Shown here: positions 21,937 through 31,189 of the stretch, in pieces | Position numbering within the stretch: position 1 is the stretch's first letter | How the letters are laid out: the number at the start of each line of letters is the position of its first letter | Assembly: GCA_022560025.1 (NCBI GenBank) | Contig: JAFISE010000231.1 | Span: 1-39,999 of the forward strand | DNA length: 39,999 bases | Direction: 5' to 3' | Source of the DNA: Stagonosporopsis chrysanthemi | Lineage: Eukaryota > Ascomycota > Dothideomycetes > Pleosporales > Didymellaceae | Program-made: the position numbers and the translations under genes | Notes under the pieces: model-generated | The model's input: only the letters and a program-made list of their open reading frames with translations | Told to the model about the DNA's origin: nothing | Database searches by the model: none

Positions 21937-22209
21937 CAATACTGGACCTCGAAACTTCAATTCCAAACTTTTGCTCCCCTGCAAGCAAAAACAATAACAT
22001 CAGCTTGGAGAGACAGACCCATCAGCCATCTAACGTGTGTATTTGATCATACGATTTCACCCTCCGCTCACGAACATATGGTTGCCAGCGCTAAGGAGGC
22101 TTTAGCAGTCGCTGATCTCGAAAGGGTCAAAGCCGGTCACTTCTCGTTCTTGACGCAGCCTGATGCCGTCGCGGAACTCATCAGAAAGGCTGCAGAGGAG
22201 GCGATTTGA
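21937..22209 (+). pseudogene. C-terminal fragment of an alpha/beta-hydrolase (esterase-like), cut off by pogo 3
   Basis: The plus frame ending at TGA 22207-22209 reads AWRDRPISHLTCVFD, then TISPSAHEHMVASAKEALAV and VKAGHFSFLTQPDAVAELI. This is the C-terminal signature of the AB_hydrolase_6 group: a strand carrying the late Asp region, a helix, and the catalytic His in AGH(S/F)PFL. The nucleophile Ser and oxyanion parts are missing. The frame is open only from 21937, and pogo 3 ends at 21902, so the upstream part of the gene was removed or displaced. ATCAG at 21999-22003 could be a 3' splice site, giving a last exon from 22004. The family opens esters or lactones. It lies on the same strand as, and about 3.6 kb from, the Baeyer-Villiger monooxygenase. 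Confidence 0.75.
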
Positions 22210-23009
22210 GAATTACAATACCTGTGCGAATGGTGACAGACTTCATCGAAGTCCGAAGAAACCATTCCTCGCTTGCAGATCGAGGCCTTAACCTAGCCAA
22301 ATAAGTAGCAAAGCAAAACTTAAGAATGGCACACTCCTGACTTGAAAATGATCCGCTTACCGTCCCTACTGCCTTGCTGCCTGTTTCAGGCTCAGGGGCG
22401 GGCCTTGCCGTTTGCCACTTTCAGCGGCACGCCTTGAACATATGGGCTAGCTCCTTCTCTCCTTGCTCACGCATCATCTTTGAAGTATACACATCACAAG
22501 TATCTCAGGTCACTTCCTATGGCGACTAATATTGCATACTGCGCTACGTATGGCCACTCGACGGCTGAAAACGCCCGTAGCTTTCGACCAACACTATTCT
22601 GAGCGTAACCCAGCGATACAGACTTTTCAATCTCTACCTCATTCGAGGAATCTGAACCAAGACGCGGGAATTCATCAGATAATTGATGATAACCTACTCG
22701 AGTTTTTGAGAAGCTAAGACATAAAAAGAAGTGTGGTGGGAATCATGCGTCATAAAATCAACGGAGACTGTGGGCTCCAATCTTGGCGTAGTATGTGTGG
22801 AGCCAGTATGTTTCACGAAGACAACGCATTTGGAACTACATTGCCTCTTAGTGGTTATGCTGACAAACGCCAATCAGATCAGATTTCCAGCGCGATACAT
22901 CAGGAGAAACCCTAACATTTCATTGGTTCACGTGGGGACTCCATATAATCTACGCCTCTTGGATGCTCACAAGCAATAACAGGCTTGTCTGATAGATCAT
23001 GTGTGCAAT
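22210..23009. other. Non-repetitive stretch with no recognised gene
   Basis: Base composition is normal and RIP saturation is absent. Short frames exist, for example an ATG at 22519 with MATNIAYCATYGHSTAENAR followed by a TGA, but none resembles a family I know. It probably holds the 3' flank of the hydrolase fragment and the downstream region of the convergent permease pseudogene. Confidence 0.5.
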
Positions 23010-24869
23010 TCAGGGGATTGGGTAATTTTCTTTATGAAGATGTATATGTGGAACAACATTCAGCTTCGCTTTTACTGTAAACACGAAGAGCTTGGTTGTG
23101 CTATACGTCTCCTTGTTCAGGTACTCAACAGGTCCTACGTAGACCTTCCGGCCCTTGATGAAGAAGTATCCCAAAGCAAACATTACCACAACACCATATA
23201 TAAGAATGTTCCAGTTCATGAGATCAGGCGTCGGATGTGGGAATGTTGGAAAGAATGCAAAGGTGATCGCAATGCACAACCAGATAATTGCCATGCCGTT
23301 TACCTAGATGTCAGCTTTGCCAAGGGAGAATTTAGAAGATAAGAGGGCGTCCTGCTTCCACCTTTTGATAAAGATGCAGGAGATACTGATCGCGTATGAC
23401 GACAAGATGGCGCAGATTCCCATAGAGGCTACAGTATTGAATGCCATGGTGCTGCGGCAATTAGCTATGTGTTTGACGCGTCTTTCTAAGTTTGGTGAAC
23501 TCACCTGCCAATATTGATCAAAGAAAAGCCGACGGTAATACCGAATGAGACAATGACGCTATTTAGGGGAATGTCCCAGCCTCGTCGGACATGAGATAGG
23601 AGTTTGCTTAACGGGACTCCATCGTCGCGAGCAAAGGCGTAGAGTTGGCGCGAGCATGTAGCGACCATATTTACACAGCCAAAAATAGCCATGATGACTA
23701 TAATAGCCGACAGGACGGTGGTACCGACAATCGAGTGTGTTGCGTTGAACAAAACTTGGATGTGCGGCTGGCTAGTTGGAGTCATGATCACGTTTTGGAC
23801 ATCCCTGGACATGGGTTTAGTACTACCATACTCAAAGCAGACCTTAACATACCCTAGACATATCGAGAAAGTTACCAACATAACAAAGCCAAGGGCGCTA
23901 TTCACCACACCTGACCAGATCATGGCGCGGGGCAGGGTGTGTGATGCGTCCTGTAGTTCCTCACCCATATGGGTTGCTGCGTCGCTGCCAAGCAAGCTGA
24001 AGATAGGAGCAAGCTGGCCGAGCATAACGGATAGACCCACACTGGACCATCTAGCATTGTCTTCAAAGGCGCCAAAGACCTTTTTAGCTGGACTACGAGG
24101 TGCAAGGACCCACATAGTTACTAAGACAGCAAAGAAGCCGAAAATATGGAGGACCAGGACGATTCCCTCAATAAGGGGTAGCTTGCGGGCAAGCAGAGTA
24201 TTGAAGATGATGGAGAATGTAGCAACAGCAATGATGAGAAGCGTTCCATGCCACCGCTCTGGGATGCAGTTGGCGTTGTTTGATATTACAAGACCCTGGA
24301 TCTGGTCACCGGAGAGAAAGGCGATCTCCAGTCTGCCAGCCTAGTAGGCATAGCCACCCCACTAGGTAGCTTATGATCTTCTGGTGTTGTGGAGGTGCGA
24401 ATTCACTGACCCAGTGGTATTGGCCGCCAGAGGTAGGTGCCCTTTCGGCAGAAGTCAGCTATATCTTGTCTACAAAAACCGCATCACTACCTATATTGAG
24501 GCCATCTCGGCCATTGAGACAATCACCAGGCCCATGCCGAATGCGGTTACAAGAAACATGACAATAGCACCACCTATACTACCATTCGTCAAAGGGATGA
24601 TGAGCGTCCTGATTCATAGTCAGCAAACAGTTCCACGCATTCTTTAATGGGCCTTACGTTAGTGTGTTCTCCCATGTTGCCATCAAAATCATGGAGTAAC
24701 CCAGGATCGATACAAAAACGAAGTTTCTCCGAAGTTCCTGTTGTTTTCCCATGCGATACATGTCTCTTTGGTCACTGGTTATACCGTCCATGCTTGAACC
24801 GTAGGCCTGTGCCCCATCGTTAAGATGCCGAGTAACTCTGGCTCCGGGTCCAGCTTTGAAGTCTGCCAT
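23010..24869 (-). pseudogene. Amino-acid/GABA-type permease (APC family), five exons, frameshift and nonsense mutation
   Basis: Fungal APC-superfamily amino-acid transporter with about 12 membrane helices, expected in the plasma or vacuolar membrane. The start ATG at 24869 gives MADFKAGPGARVT, followed by YRMGKQQELRRNF, the family's N-terminal signature. Exons inferred on the minus strand are 24869-24658, 24608-24495, 24441-23853, 23804-23505 and 23451-~23010, with four introns of 48-53 nt. Membrane segments include IGGAIVMFLVTAFGMGLVI, WHGTLLIIAVATFSI and TTVLSAIIVIMAIFGCV; GSDAATHMGEELQDAS is a conserved family loop. Defects: exon 3 lacks about 8 bases near 24322-24328 (GWQTG to AFLSG), breaking the frame; TGG became TAG at 23306-23304 in exon 5; and intron 2 begins AT instead of GT. 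Total length would be about 550 residues, normal for the family. It is divergent from the monooxygenase. Confidence 0.85.
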
Positions 24870-25850
24870 ATGGCGAATGGACGGGAAAATGTATGGATGA
24901 AGTGTACGCCAAAGATGTCGGTTGAGATCTGTCGTGCAGGAGAGCTGGTTTGAACAGAAGACAGTTGACACTTGAACGAGTGAGCATTTGGGTAGGCGAG
25001 ATCCCTCGTCCATCGCTTAGAGATGCTCATGCATCTTTGCGGCGTTGTCACTTAGCGTGTTTCAATAATTGGCATATGGACTCGAGCTCGCTTCGAGTGA
25101 TCCATCGTCCCTCCACGTGGACCCTGGGTAAGCTGTAGGGGGCGGACAAATTTTCCTGTTCTTCTAAAAACAAAGGCATGCCTTGGAGAGCAAGCGACAC
25201 AAGAGACCATGTGGCGAAAGAATTCAATGCACAATGACATATGCTCGCAGGCTGCCCCGCTTTCGCGGACTGAGCCGCACATATTTAAAGCACCCGGTGC
25301 CTAAGTACTCAGAGGCAGCTTGCACGCCCGCGGGGTACGAGAGGCACGGTGCTGCGCTAGAGAGCAAGGGACGGCAGGGCAAGGTGGGGCCGCATGGGCC
25401 GCATGGGCCGCATGGGCCGAGCCGGATCGGGCTGGCACTTTGTACCTGAGCCAATCCCAATTCTTCCAAGGCCTTTTAATTATGCATCTCATAGTACAGT
25501 TGTTGTACTTGCATGGTCAGCAGCACTATGTCTCCTGTATTGCCGGCTAAATTGTACTATATGCCTATAGGTGCGGCATGTGCTTGGCACCTGCAACCGC
25601 ACTTCAGAGCCGCGCCTTCCGGCCGGAACTGACGCTTGTGGCTCTGCTTTGAAACAGGCCTACTTGAGCCGATCTTACATCTCACTCTGCCGGGACCATC
25701 GACGCTCATAAATCCTCACAGGCTGCTCTTCTCCGGTACTGTGTTGGCATCTCACGCCACTTATTTTCAATACGTATGACATGTCTTGACTGCTATTACT
25801 TCTTTCCAGTCACTCCTGATCCAGTCCTATCTTGAAATAGACGACTCTGC
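24870..25850. promoter_or_regulatory. Divergent intergenic region between permease and monooxygenase
   Basis: 981 bases separate the two divergent start codons, so this should hold both promoters. ATATTTAAAG at about 25276-25285 is a TATA-like candidate. A 9-base GC repeat lies at 25387-25419. The region is moderately GC-rich and shows no RIP saturation. Several long overlapping frames around 25183-25550 exist on both strands, but they are produced by the GC repeat and look like no known protein. I cannot assign transcription-factor sites. Confidence 0.5.
25387..25419 (+). repeat. 9-bp tandem repeat GGGCCGCAT, 3.7 copies
   Basis: Units are at 25387-25395, 25396-25404 and 25405-25413, with a partial GGGCCG at 25414-25419. 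They are perfect copies, and CpG-rich in a window otherwise depleted of CpG. It is about 430 bases upstream of the monooxygenase ATG. Confidence 0.9.
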
Positions 25851-27530
25851 ATGAACACTGCGAGGACATGCGACACTATGTACGAGCTCGATGCTCTCGT
25901 TGTTGGAGGTGGCTTTGGCGGTGCCTATCAGCTCAAGCGTTTGCGCGATGAAGGATTCAATGTCAAGCTTGTCGACAAAGCCGCTTCATGGGGCGGTGTA
26001 TGGTATTGGAACCGGTATCCTGGTGCTCGGGTCGACAGCACAATCCCCCACTATGAATTCTCGGACCCTGAGCTTTGGCGGACTTGGCGCTGGAAGCAGA
26101 GATTTCCTGGCAGCGAAGAATTACGACAATACTTCGAATTCGTAGCACACAAGTGGGACCTCAACAGAGATTCATTTTTCGAAACTTTGGTGACTTCGGC
26201 TACCTGGGACGATGTGAGCCACGTCTGGCACGTAGAAACGGATACAGACCGGACGTTCAAAGTACGGTATTTGCTATTGAACACAGGTTTCGCTGCCAAG
26301 AGATATATTCCAGATTGGCCTAGTATAGATAGATTCCAAGGTGTCTTCATTCATCCCTCGTACTGGCCTAAGGAAGGCCTCGATCTGAGCGGGAAAAAAA
26401 TTGCTGTGATTGGTACTGGCTCCACAGGCGTTCAGTTGGCACAGGAGATCAGTCAAACGGCTAGAGAATTTGTTTTGTTACAAAGAACACCCAACACAGC
26501 GCTGCCTATGAAACAGATTGATTTCACCGGCGACAAGCAAACCATGCCGCTCCGAGAATATCCCGAATTTTTCAAACAACGATTTGCCAATTTTAGTGGC
26601 TTCACGTTTGACTTTCTACCTCGAAAGACTTTCGATGATTCAGAAGAGGAGAGAAGAAACACCTATGAATATCTCTGGGACCAGGGGGACTTTCATTTTT
26701 GGCTAGCAACGTACCATGATATGTTGTTTGACCCTCAAGCCAACAAAGAAGCATATGAGTTTTGGAAGACAAAAGTGCGGGCAAGGATCGACAATCCGGA
26801 GCTTCACAACATTTTAGCTCCGGATGAACAACCAGGAGCCTTTGGCTGTAAGCGAATTTCTTTGGAAAATGGCTTCTACGAGATATTCAACCAGCCTAAT
26901 GTGAAGGTCGTGGATCTGAACGCAACGCCTATCCTTGAGATTACCAATCAAGGCATCAAAACGACAGATAGAGACATGTCATTTGACTACATCGTCTGTG
27001 CTACCGGCTACGACGCGATCACGGGAGGGCTTAAGAACATCGACATTGCAGGAGTCAGAGGCCAAAAGCTTGTAGAGAAATGGGAAACAGGCACGAAGAC
27101 GTATCTTGGCATGTCAGTGGCCAAATTTCCGAACATGTTCTTCACGTATGGTCCTCAGGCTCCAACTGCTTTGTGCAATGGACCAACCTGTGCAGAAATT
27201 CAGGGTGACTGGATTGTGGACATGATGAGTTATATGAGGGAGACGGGCAAGACACGAATCGAACCGAGACTCAGTGTGGAGGAGCAATGGGGGCAGGACA
27301 TCTCAAGACTTGCAAAAGCGTCGCTTCTTCCTTCGACTAAATCAGTAAGTCCAACATCAGCTGAACTTTACACAGGTCGTTCACGCTCTGACAGTGCGTA
27401 GTGGTATATGGGTGACAACGTTCCCAGGAAGGTTCGAGAAGCTTTGATCTACCTTGGTGGTGTACCAAACTATTATGAAAGGATCGTAAATGTTGCTCAA
27501 AGAGGATACGAAGGCTTCACACTAGCTTGA
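25851..27530 (+). CDS. Baeyer-Villiger monooxygenase, type I (FAD/NADPH), spliced 540 aa
   Basis: Flavoprotein monooxygenase inserting one oxygen next to a ketone carbonyl to give an ester or lactone, using FAD, NADPH and O2. Exons are 25851-27344 and 27402-27530 (498 + 42 codons, stop TGA 27528-27530). Features: FAD Rossmann GGGFGG (residues 19-24); GGVWYWNRYPGARVD (~48-62), typical of cyclohexanone/cyclopentanone-type enzymes; the Baeyer-Villiger fingerprint FQGVFIHPSYWP (162-173), which fits FxGxxxHxxxW(P/D); NADPH-binding GTGSTG (188-193); and CATGYD late in the protein. The unspliced frame stops at 27401 with a wrong tail. Removing the 57-nt intron joins TKS to WYMGDN and restores the family C-terminus (ALIYLGG.P.YYER, RGYEGF). 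No broken motif is seen, so the gene looks functional. Substrate is unknown. A second ATG at codon 10 could be the start instead. Confidence 0.93.
27345..27401 (+). other. Intron of the monooxygenase gene (57 nt)
   Basis: It begins GTAAGT and ends GCGTAG, with branch-like CAGCTGAAC and CTCTGAC inside. Removing it keeps phase 0 and joins Lys-Ser to Trp-Tyr-Met-Gly, the conserved end of this enzyme family. An alternative 31-nt intron ending ACACAG would not restore the conserved end and would be unusually short. Confidence 0.85.
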
Positions 27531-28090
27531 CGTTCTTGCTGCCGTCAGATTCACAGATAAATGTCGGCGAGAATTTCTTGTGTCTGATTTCATAGAGTCT
27601 TGAGTGTAAATCGAGCTGTTCGGCACTGGGGCGGTCTCACAAAGGCAAGACCTAAGTTTTGGTGCTCTTCATATCACCATTGACTCACGTGAACACAACG
27701 TTCCCTCCTTTCACATTGGCCTTCATCATCGGGCTCGCTGGTCCTCGTGCGCGGCTCGAGTTGCCCACAATTTCGTTAAATCTACACTTCAAGTAGAATT
27801 CAGTAGTCCCGTCGCTAGTTATGGCACTGGCTCTATGTAATTCCTTCTTCCTCGCTACACTCTAGACTTCATTTGGTCAAAAGACGTCCACCACTATGCT
27901 ACTGGTATTCTGGGTCCCCACAGCATAGATTGAGATACCAATTTGCCCCGTGAGCATTAGCTCAAATGGTATCTTGAGTACGGCTGTGAATCCTGAACGA
28001 ATGTTGTTTTGTACTCAGTTGTTTACGGACATTAGATTTGACCAAAAGCCAAGATAAACGTGGTTCTTCAACACACGTTGTGAGCCTATA
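27531..28090. other. 3' flank of the monooxygenase; no gene recognised
   Basis: Single-copy-looking DNA of normal composition. I found no coding frame of any length that resembles a known protein, and no clear terminator signal. Confidence 0.5.
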
Positions 28091-28094
28091 TCAT

Positions 28095-28470
28095 CACCTT
28101 GCCGCTCCCATATCGCTACACCAACGAGTTAGTCTTTTGGTTGATTCTCATCTTCCCCAACGACGACGAGAACTTTACTGCGTGGCGAAGACCAGATTTT
28201 GGCGAAGGCACTCATACCAGTACATTTGTACGTCATCAGAATAGGCAGCCCGCTCTTGAAGGATCACCCGACCAAACAGGTCATCGCCGAAGAAGGTACG
28301 GGCACAAATACGAGCCATTATAAGCTCATCCAGCTGATGTTGCAAATCAAAGCCATATCGTGGAAGGTAAGGACTTGCGCATATGTTTGTTCCTGCTGAG
28401 CTCATCTCACAGGTCAGTGTAGATTAGTTTATGCAACATAACACGAACATCAGCGCGTACCTCGCGGTCG
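28095..28470 (-). pseudogene. Possible cytochrome P450 remnant (weak)
   Basis: On the minus strand, pieces in different frames read LDLDREVRADVRVMLH (about 28470-28420), FDLQHQLDELIMARICARTF with FGDDLF (about 28340-28270), and ERAAYSDDVQMYWYECLRQ. The order and style recall the region between the C and F helices of fungal P450s (..LVAR...R.F.G.EL..., then a Y..DV segment). No heme-binding Cys motif, ExxR or start is present, and the frame is interrupted by TAA/TGA and probable frameshifts. It abuts the truncated copia fragment at about 28480. It may be the remains of another cluster oxygenase, but a chance resemblance is possible. Confidence 0.33.
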
Positions 28471-28479
28471 AGATCAAGC

Positions 28480-29855
28480 CAGGGTGCCCCTCAAGAATAT
28501 TGCACATCGTTCGTCAGCGTGACCAAACAGGTTGTGTAGCTCTTGTAGAGACACATCACGGGTAGGTGTAAGCGTACTATTGCGCGTCTTTGTTGTGACT
28601 GCAGCAAAATCGAGAGACTGAGCTGTCTGAATATCGTCACTAGCGAGCAGAAACGTGGGGATCCTGTCGACTTCTGGGGTGTAGGCGATCTCAGTATCAC
28701 AATTGTTCTGACGCAGGTACAGCTTGTGGTTGTAACCATGATAGTAGAGGTGTTTCTCACGTAGTTGAGAGTGAGACAGTGCTGATACGAACATCTGAGG
28801 TGCGTACAAGACGTTAGTAAACAAGACCTGCTGGCTAGAGCTGTTAGAGCAGAGCACGGCCACTTTGATGGTGCCTTTCTAGGTGACAGTAGTAGGACTA
28901 GCCTCAGTGTTGATGACGGCGTAGTATCCGCCTTAGTCAAAGTTGACAAACTTACTGTAGTCGTTACAGAGGTAATCAGTAGCACCAGTGTCAAGGATAA
29001 GACAATTTTAATACTTACTACGTCTAGCAAGCTTACGCACTATGTTGCTAATGTCAATTACAGGTGTCTTGCAGACTGTTGCAAAGCAGAGGCTGCTGTT
29101 GTTAGCAAAGTATAGGTTACTAGCAGTATTGTCCTTTATTGCTGCTGCGTTAGAGCTGTCCTTCTTAGACTTAAGAAGCTTAACGTTGCGCTTACGCTAC
29201 TTAGGCGTAGCCTTGTAAGAGTAGGTGTATTAGCAATTATTGCTAGCGCTATAGTGTGTGCAATTGCAGAGCTTTTAATAAGCTTGCTTAGCAGTAGACT
29301 TGCTGCTAGATTAGTTACTGCTACTACAATTGCCTTGTAAGTTGCTGCTACTTTAACTGCTGCTACAGTTGCTACAGCTAAGTCTACTATAAGAGCTACT
29401 ACAGCTACGTGTATTGTTATAGTTGTTGTTATTATTATTATCTTTAGAATAGTGCTATAAAAGAGCTCTTTATCCTGTTAATATACTGTAATAGTACTTA
29501 CACTATATAAGGTATACTATCTTATAGTTGTATTATAATTAAAAAAAAAGCTTATAACCTAATAAGAGTAGTTATATAAACTATTAATTAAGTCTACTTA
29601 AGAGAGTAATTATCTATAGTACGTAAATATAAGAGGCCTAACTAAATTAAGAAGTAAGCTAGCTTATAAAAAGTACTACTCTGTACAGATAGGCTCTAAA
29701 GCCTGTATTAAAAGTTTTAATCTAATAATATAGTACTCTATAGATATAGTAGATATTATAAGATTAAAGTTATTAGTAAATAAAACAATAGATAAGAGTA
29801 ACTTATTATATATAGAGCTAACTTTTTCACTACCTTAGGCATTTAAGTACTAAGC
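28480..29855 (-). pseudogene. Ty1/copia gag-protease-preintegrase fragment
   Basis: Minus-strand 5' part of a copia polyprotein. From the right: a likely start MPKVVKKLALYI near 29850; gag pieces ILLD.NF.YRL and RTIDNYSLK; a zinc knuckle CNCTHYSASNNC near 29270-29230 followed by YKATPK.RKRN; the protease active site CLILDTGATDYLCNDYS at about 29010-28960; then VLYAPQMFVSALSHSQL and the pre-integrase LQELHNLFGHADER at about 28550-28500. The integrase and everything after are missing; homology stops near 28480. Bases 28480-29040 are nearly unmutated, with a 129-codon open frame at 28474-28863, while beyond 29400 the sequence is fully RIP-saturated. The left-edge copia is in the opposite orientation and covers the complementary half, so whether they belong to one family cannot be tested here. 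Confidence 0.85.
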
Positions 29856-29868
29856 TAGTTTATATATA

Positions 29869-30777
29869 CTATATCTGTGCGTATAATACCTAGATTTGTA
29901 TAATAACTGCTATAAACTTAAAAGCTTATTATAAAATAAAGCTATAAAGCTATATATAGTTGCTATTATTATTAAATAATCTATTAGTTTATTCTATAAA
30001 CCTATATAATAAAGTTCTTTTAAATAAACTATTTATATAAAGTAGCTATATAGCTACTATAGGTAGTATAAGTATATATAAGTAAAAGAGTTGTTACAAG
30101 CTTTAAGTAACTATATATACCTATACTATAATATATAAGCTTTTTTTTTTACTATAAAAGCTTTTTAAACTATCTTATTACCTTTTTATAATAATTATAT
30201 AGCTTTCTAAGTAGTATAAGCTTGCTTCTAATGTTTTTCTTTTAGCTTTGTATTTAGCTACTTTTTTTACCTTCTTAGCTTTAATATAGTCTTTTTCTTT
30301 TTTCTCTCTTGCTTACTACTTATACTTTTCTTAAGCTACTTGCTCTTTATATAGCTTATTAGCATGCCTAAGTTTAGCTATCTCTACTTCTCTAGCCTCT
30401 TCTACCTTAGCTTTTTATAATTCTACTTACTTATACTAGTATACTTTATTAATTCTATAAAGAAAGTAAAACACTACTTTACTATATTACTTCTTAGATT
30501 CTTAGAAGTAAAGAGGTTTGCTCTTTTTTTATACTTCTAAGTCTTAAGAACTTTTTTTAAGTCTACTATCTTATAGTAAAGTAGCTAGTTTTAGACTAGG
30601 ATATAGCAAAGAAAGCAGCTAATCTTTTTTAGCTTCTTACTACTTTTATCTTTAGCTACCTTGTATAGTAGAGTCTTAATTTTAAGCTAAGTTTTGCTAG
30701 AATAAGTTTAAGAAGAGCTTCTACTAGTATTAGAAGCCTAGAAAAAAAGCTTAGCAAAGTAGTAAAGAATAATATTA
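29869..30777 (-). mobile_element. Pogo/Fot1-type DNA transposon 4, 3' part only
   Basis: The 3' terminal repeat CTATATCTGTGCGTATAA begins at 29869 after TA (29867-29868). The whole piece aligns to 7555-8463 of pogo 3 by transitions. It ends abruptly at 30777, where a gypsy LTR starts. The remaining ~1.2 kb of the transposon is not found on the far side of the gypsy element or elsewhere in the window. The element landed in the 5' part of the copia gag region. Confidence 0.87.
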
Positions 30778-31053
30778 TAACAACACAGAATGCTAGAAGA
30801 GTTTAAAAAGTATAAGTATCTGCTATAAAGTGTTTAGAAGTACTAAGATAAACTATAAGACTAGATCTCTATTCTTATAGGTCTTGTATAAAAGGATACT
30901 TTAAAACTATCTATCTAAACTCTGTAAAGACTTCTCTTCTTATACTTAGAAGCTTAAGGAAGGCTGTACTAAGAAGCAGTTAGAAGATAGATCTAAGTTA
31001 GGTAGTTGTTAAGTAGTATAAGGTAGGCTTAAGAAACTAGGCTTGTTTTTATA
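30778..31053 (-). repeat. 3' LTR of gypsy element 1 (276 bp)
   Basis: On the minus strand it starts TATAAAAACAAGC (TG changed to TA) after the polypurine tract and ends TGTTGTTA. It aligns end to end with 37731-38006 and with the reverse complement of 39105-39380; all three are 276 bp. Confidence 0.9.
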
Positions 31054-31189
31054 TTACTCTCTTCCTTGTAGGCAGATTGTTCTTAATTCTGCAAAATTGT
31101 AAGGAAAATTCTTGTGCTATAAAGGTTTAAACTTTAAGAAGGTATAAAATATATTTAACTCTTATTTATCCTAAGACTCTAGTCTTTTT

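Noticed and set aside
23501..24115. 204-codon frame on the minus strand as a separate short transporter
   Set aside because: It is one exon region of the permease; its terminal stop lies in an intron beginning GTGAGT, and homologous sequence continues on both sides.
23691..24344. 217-codon plus-strand frame opposite the permease
   Set aside because: It is antisense to well-defined permease membrane segments with splice signals, so the minus strand is the coding one.
25183..25550. Overlapping Gly/Ala/Pro-rich frames on both strands of the intergenic region
   Set aside because: They are created by the GC-rich 9-bp repeat and low stop density there; none has family resemblance or consistent codon use.
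25851..27401. Taking the 516-codon open frame as the complete monooxygenase
   Set aside because: Its last ~18 residues do not fit the family, whereas a GT..AG intron at 27345-27401 joins to the conserved C-terminus in frame.
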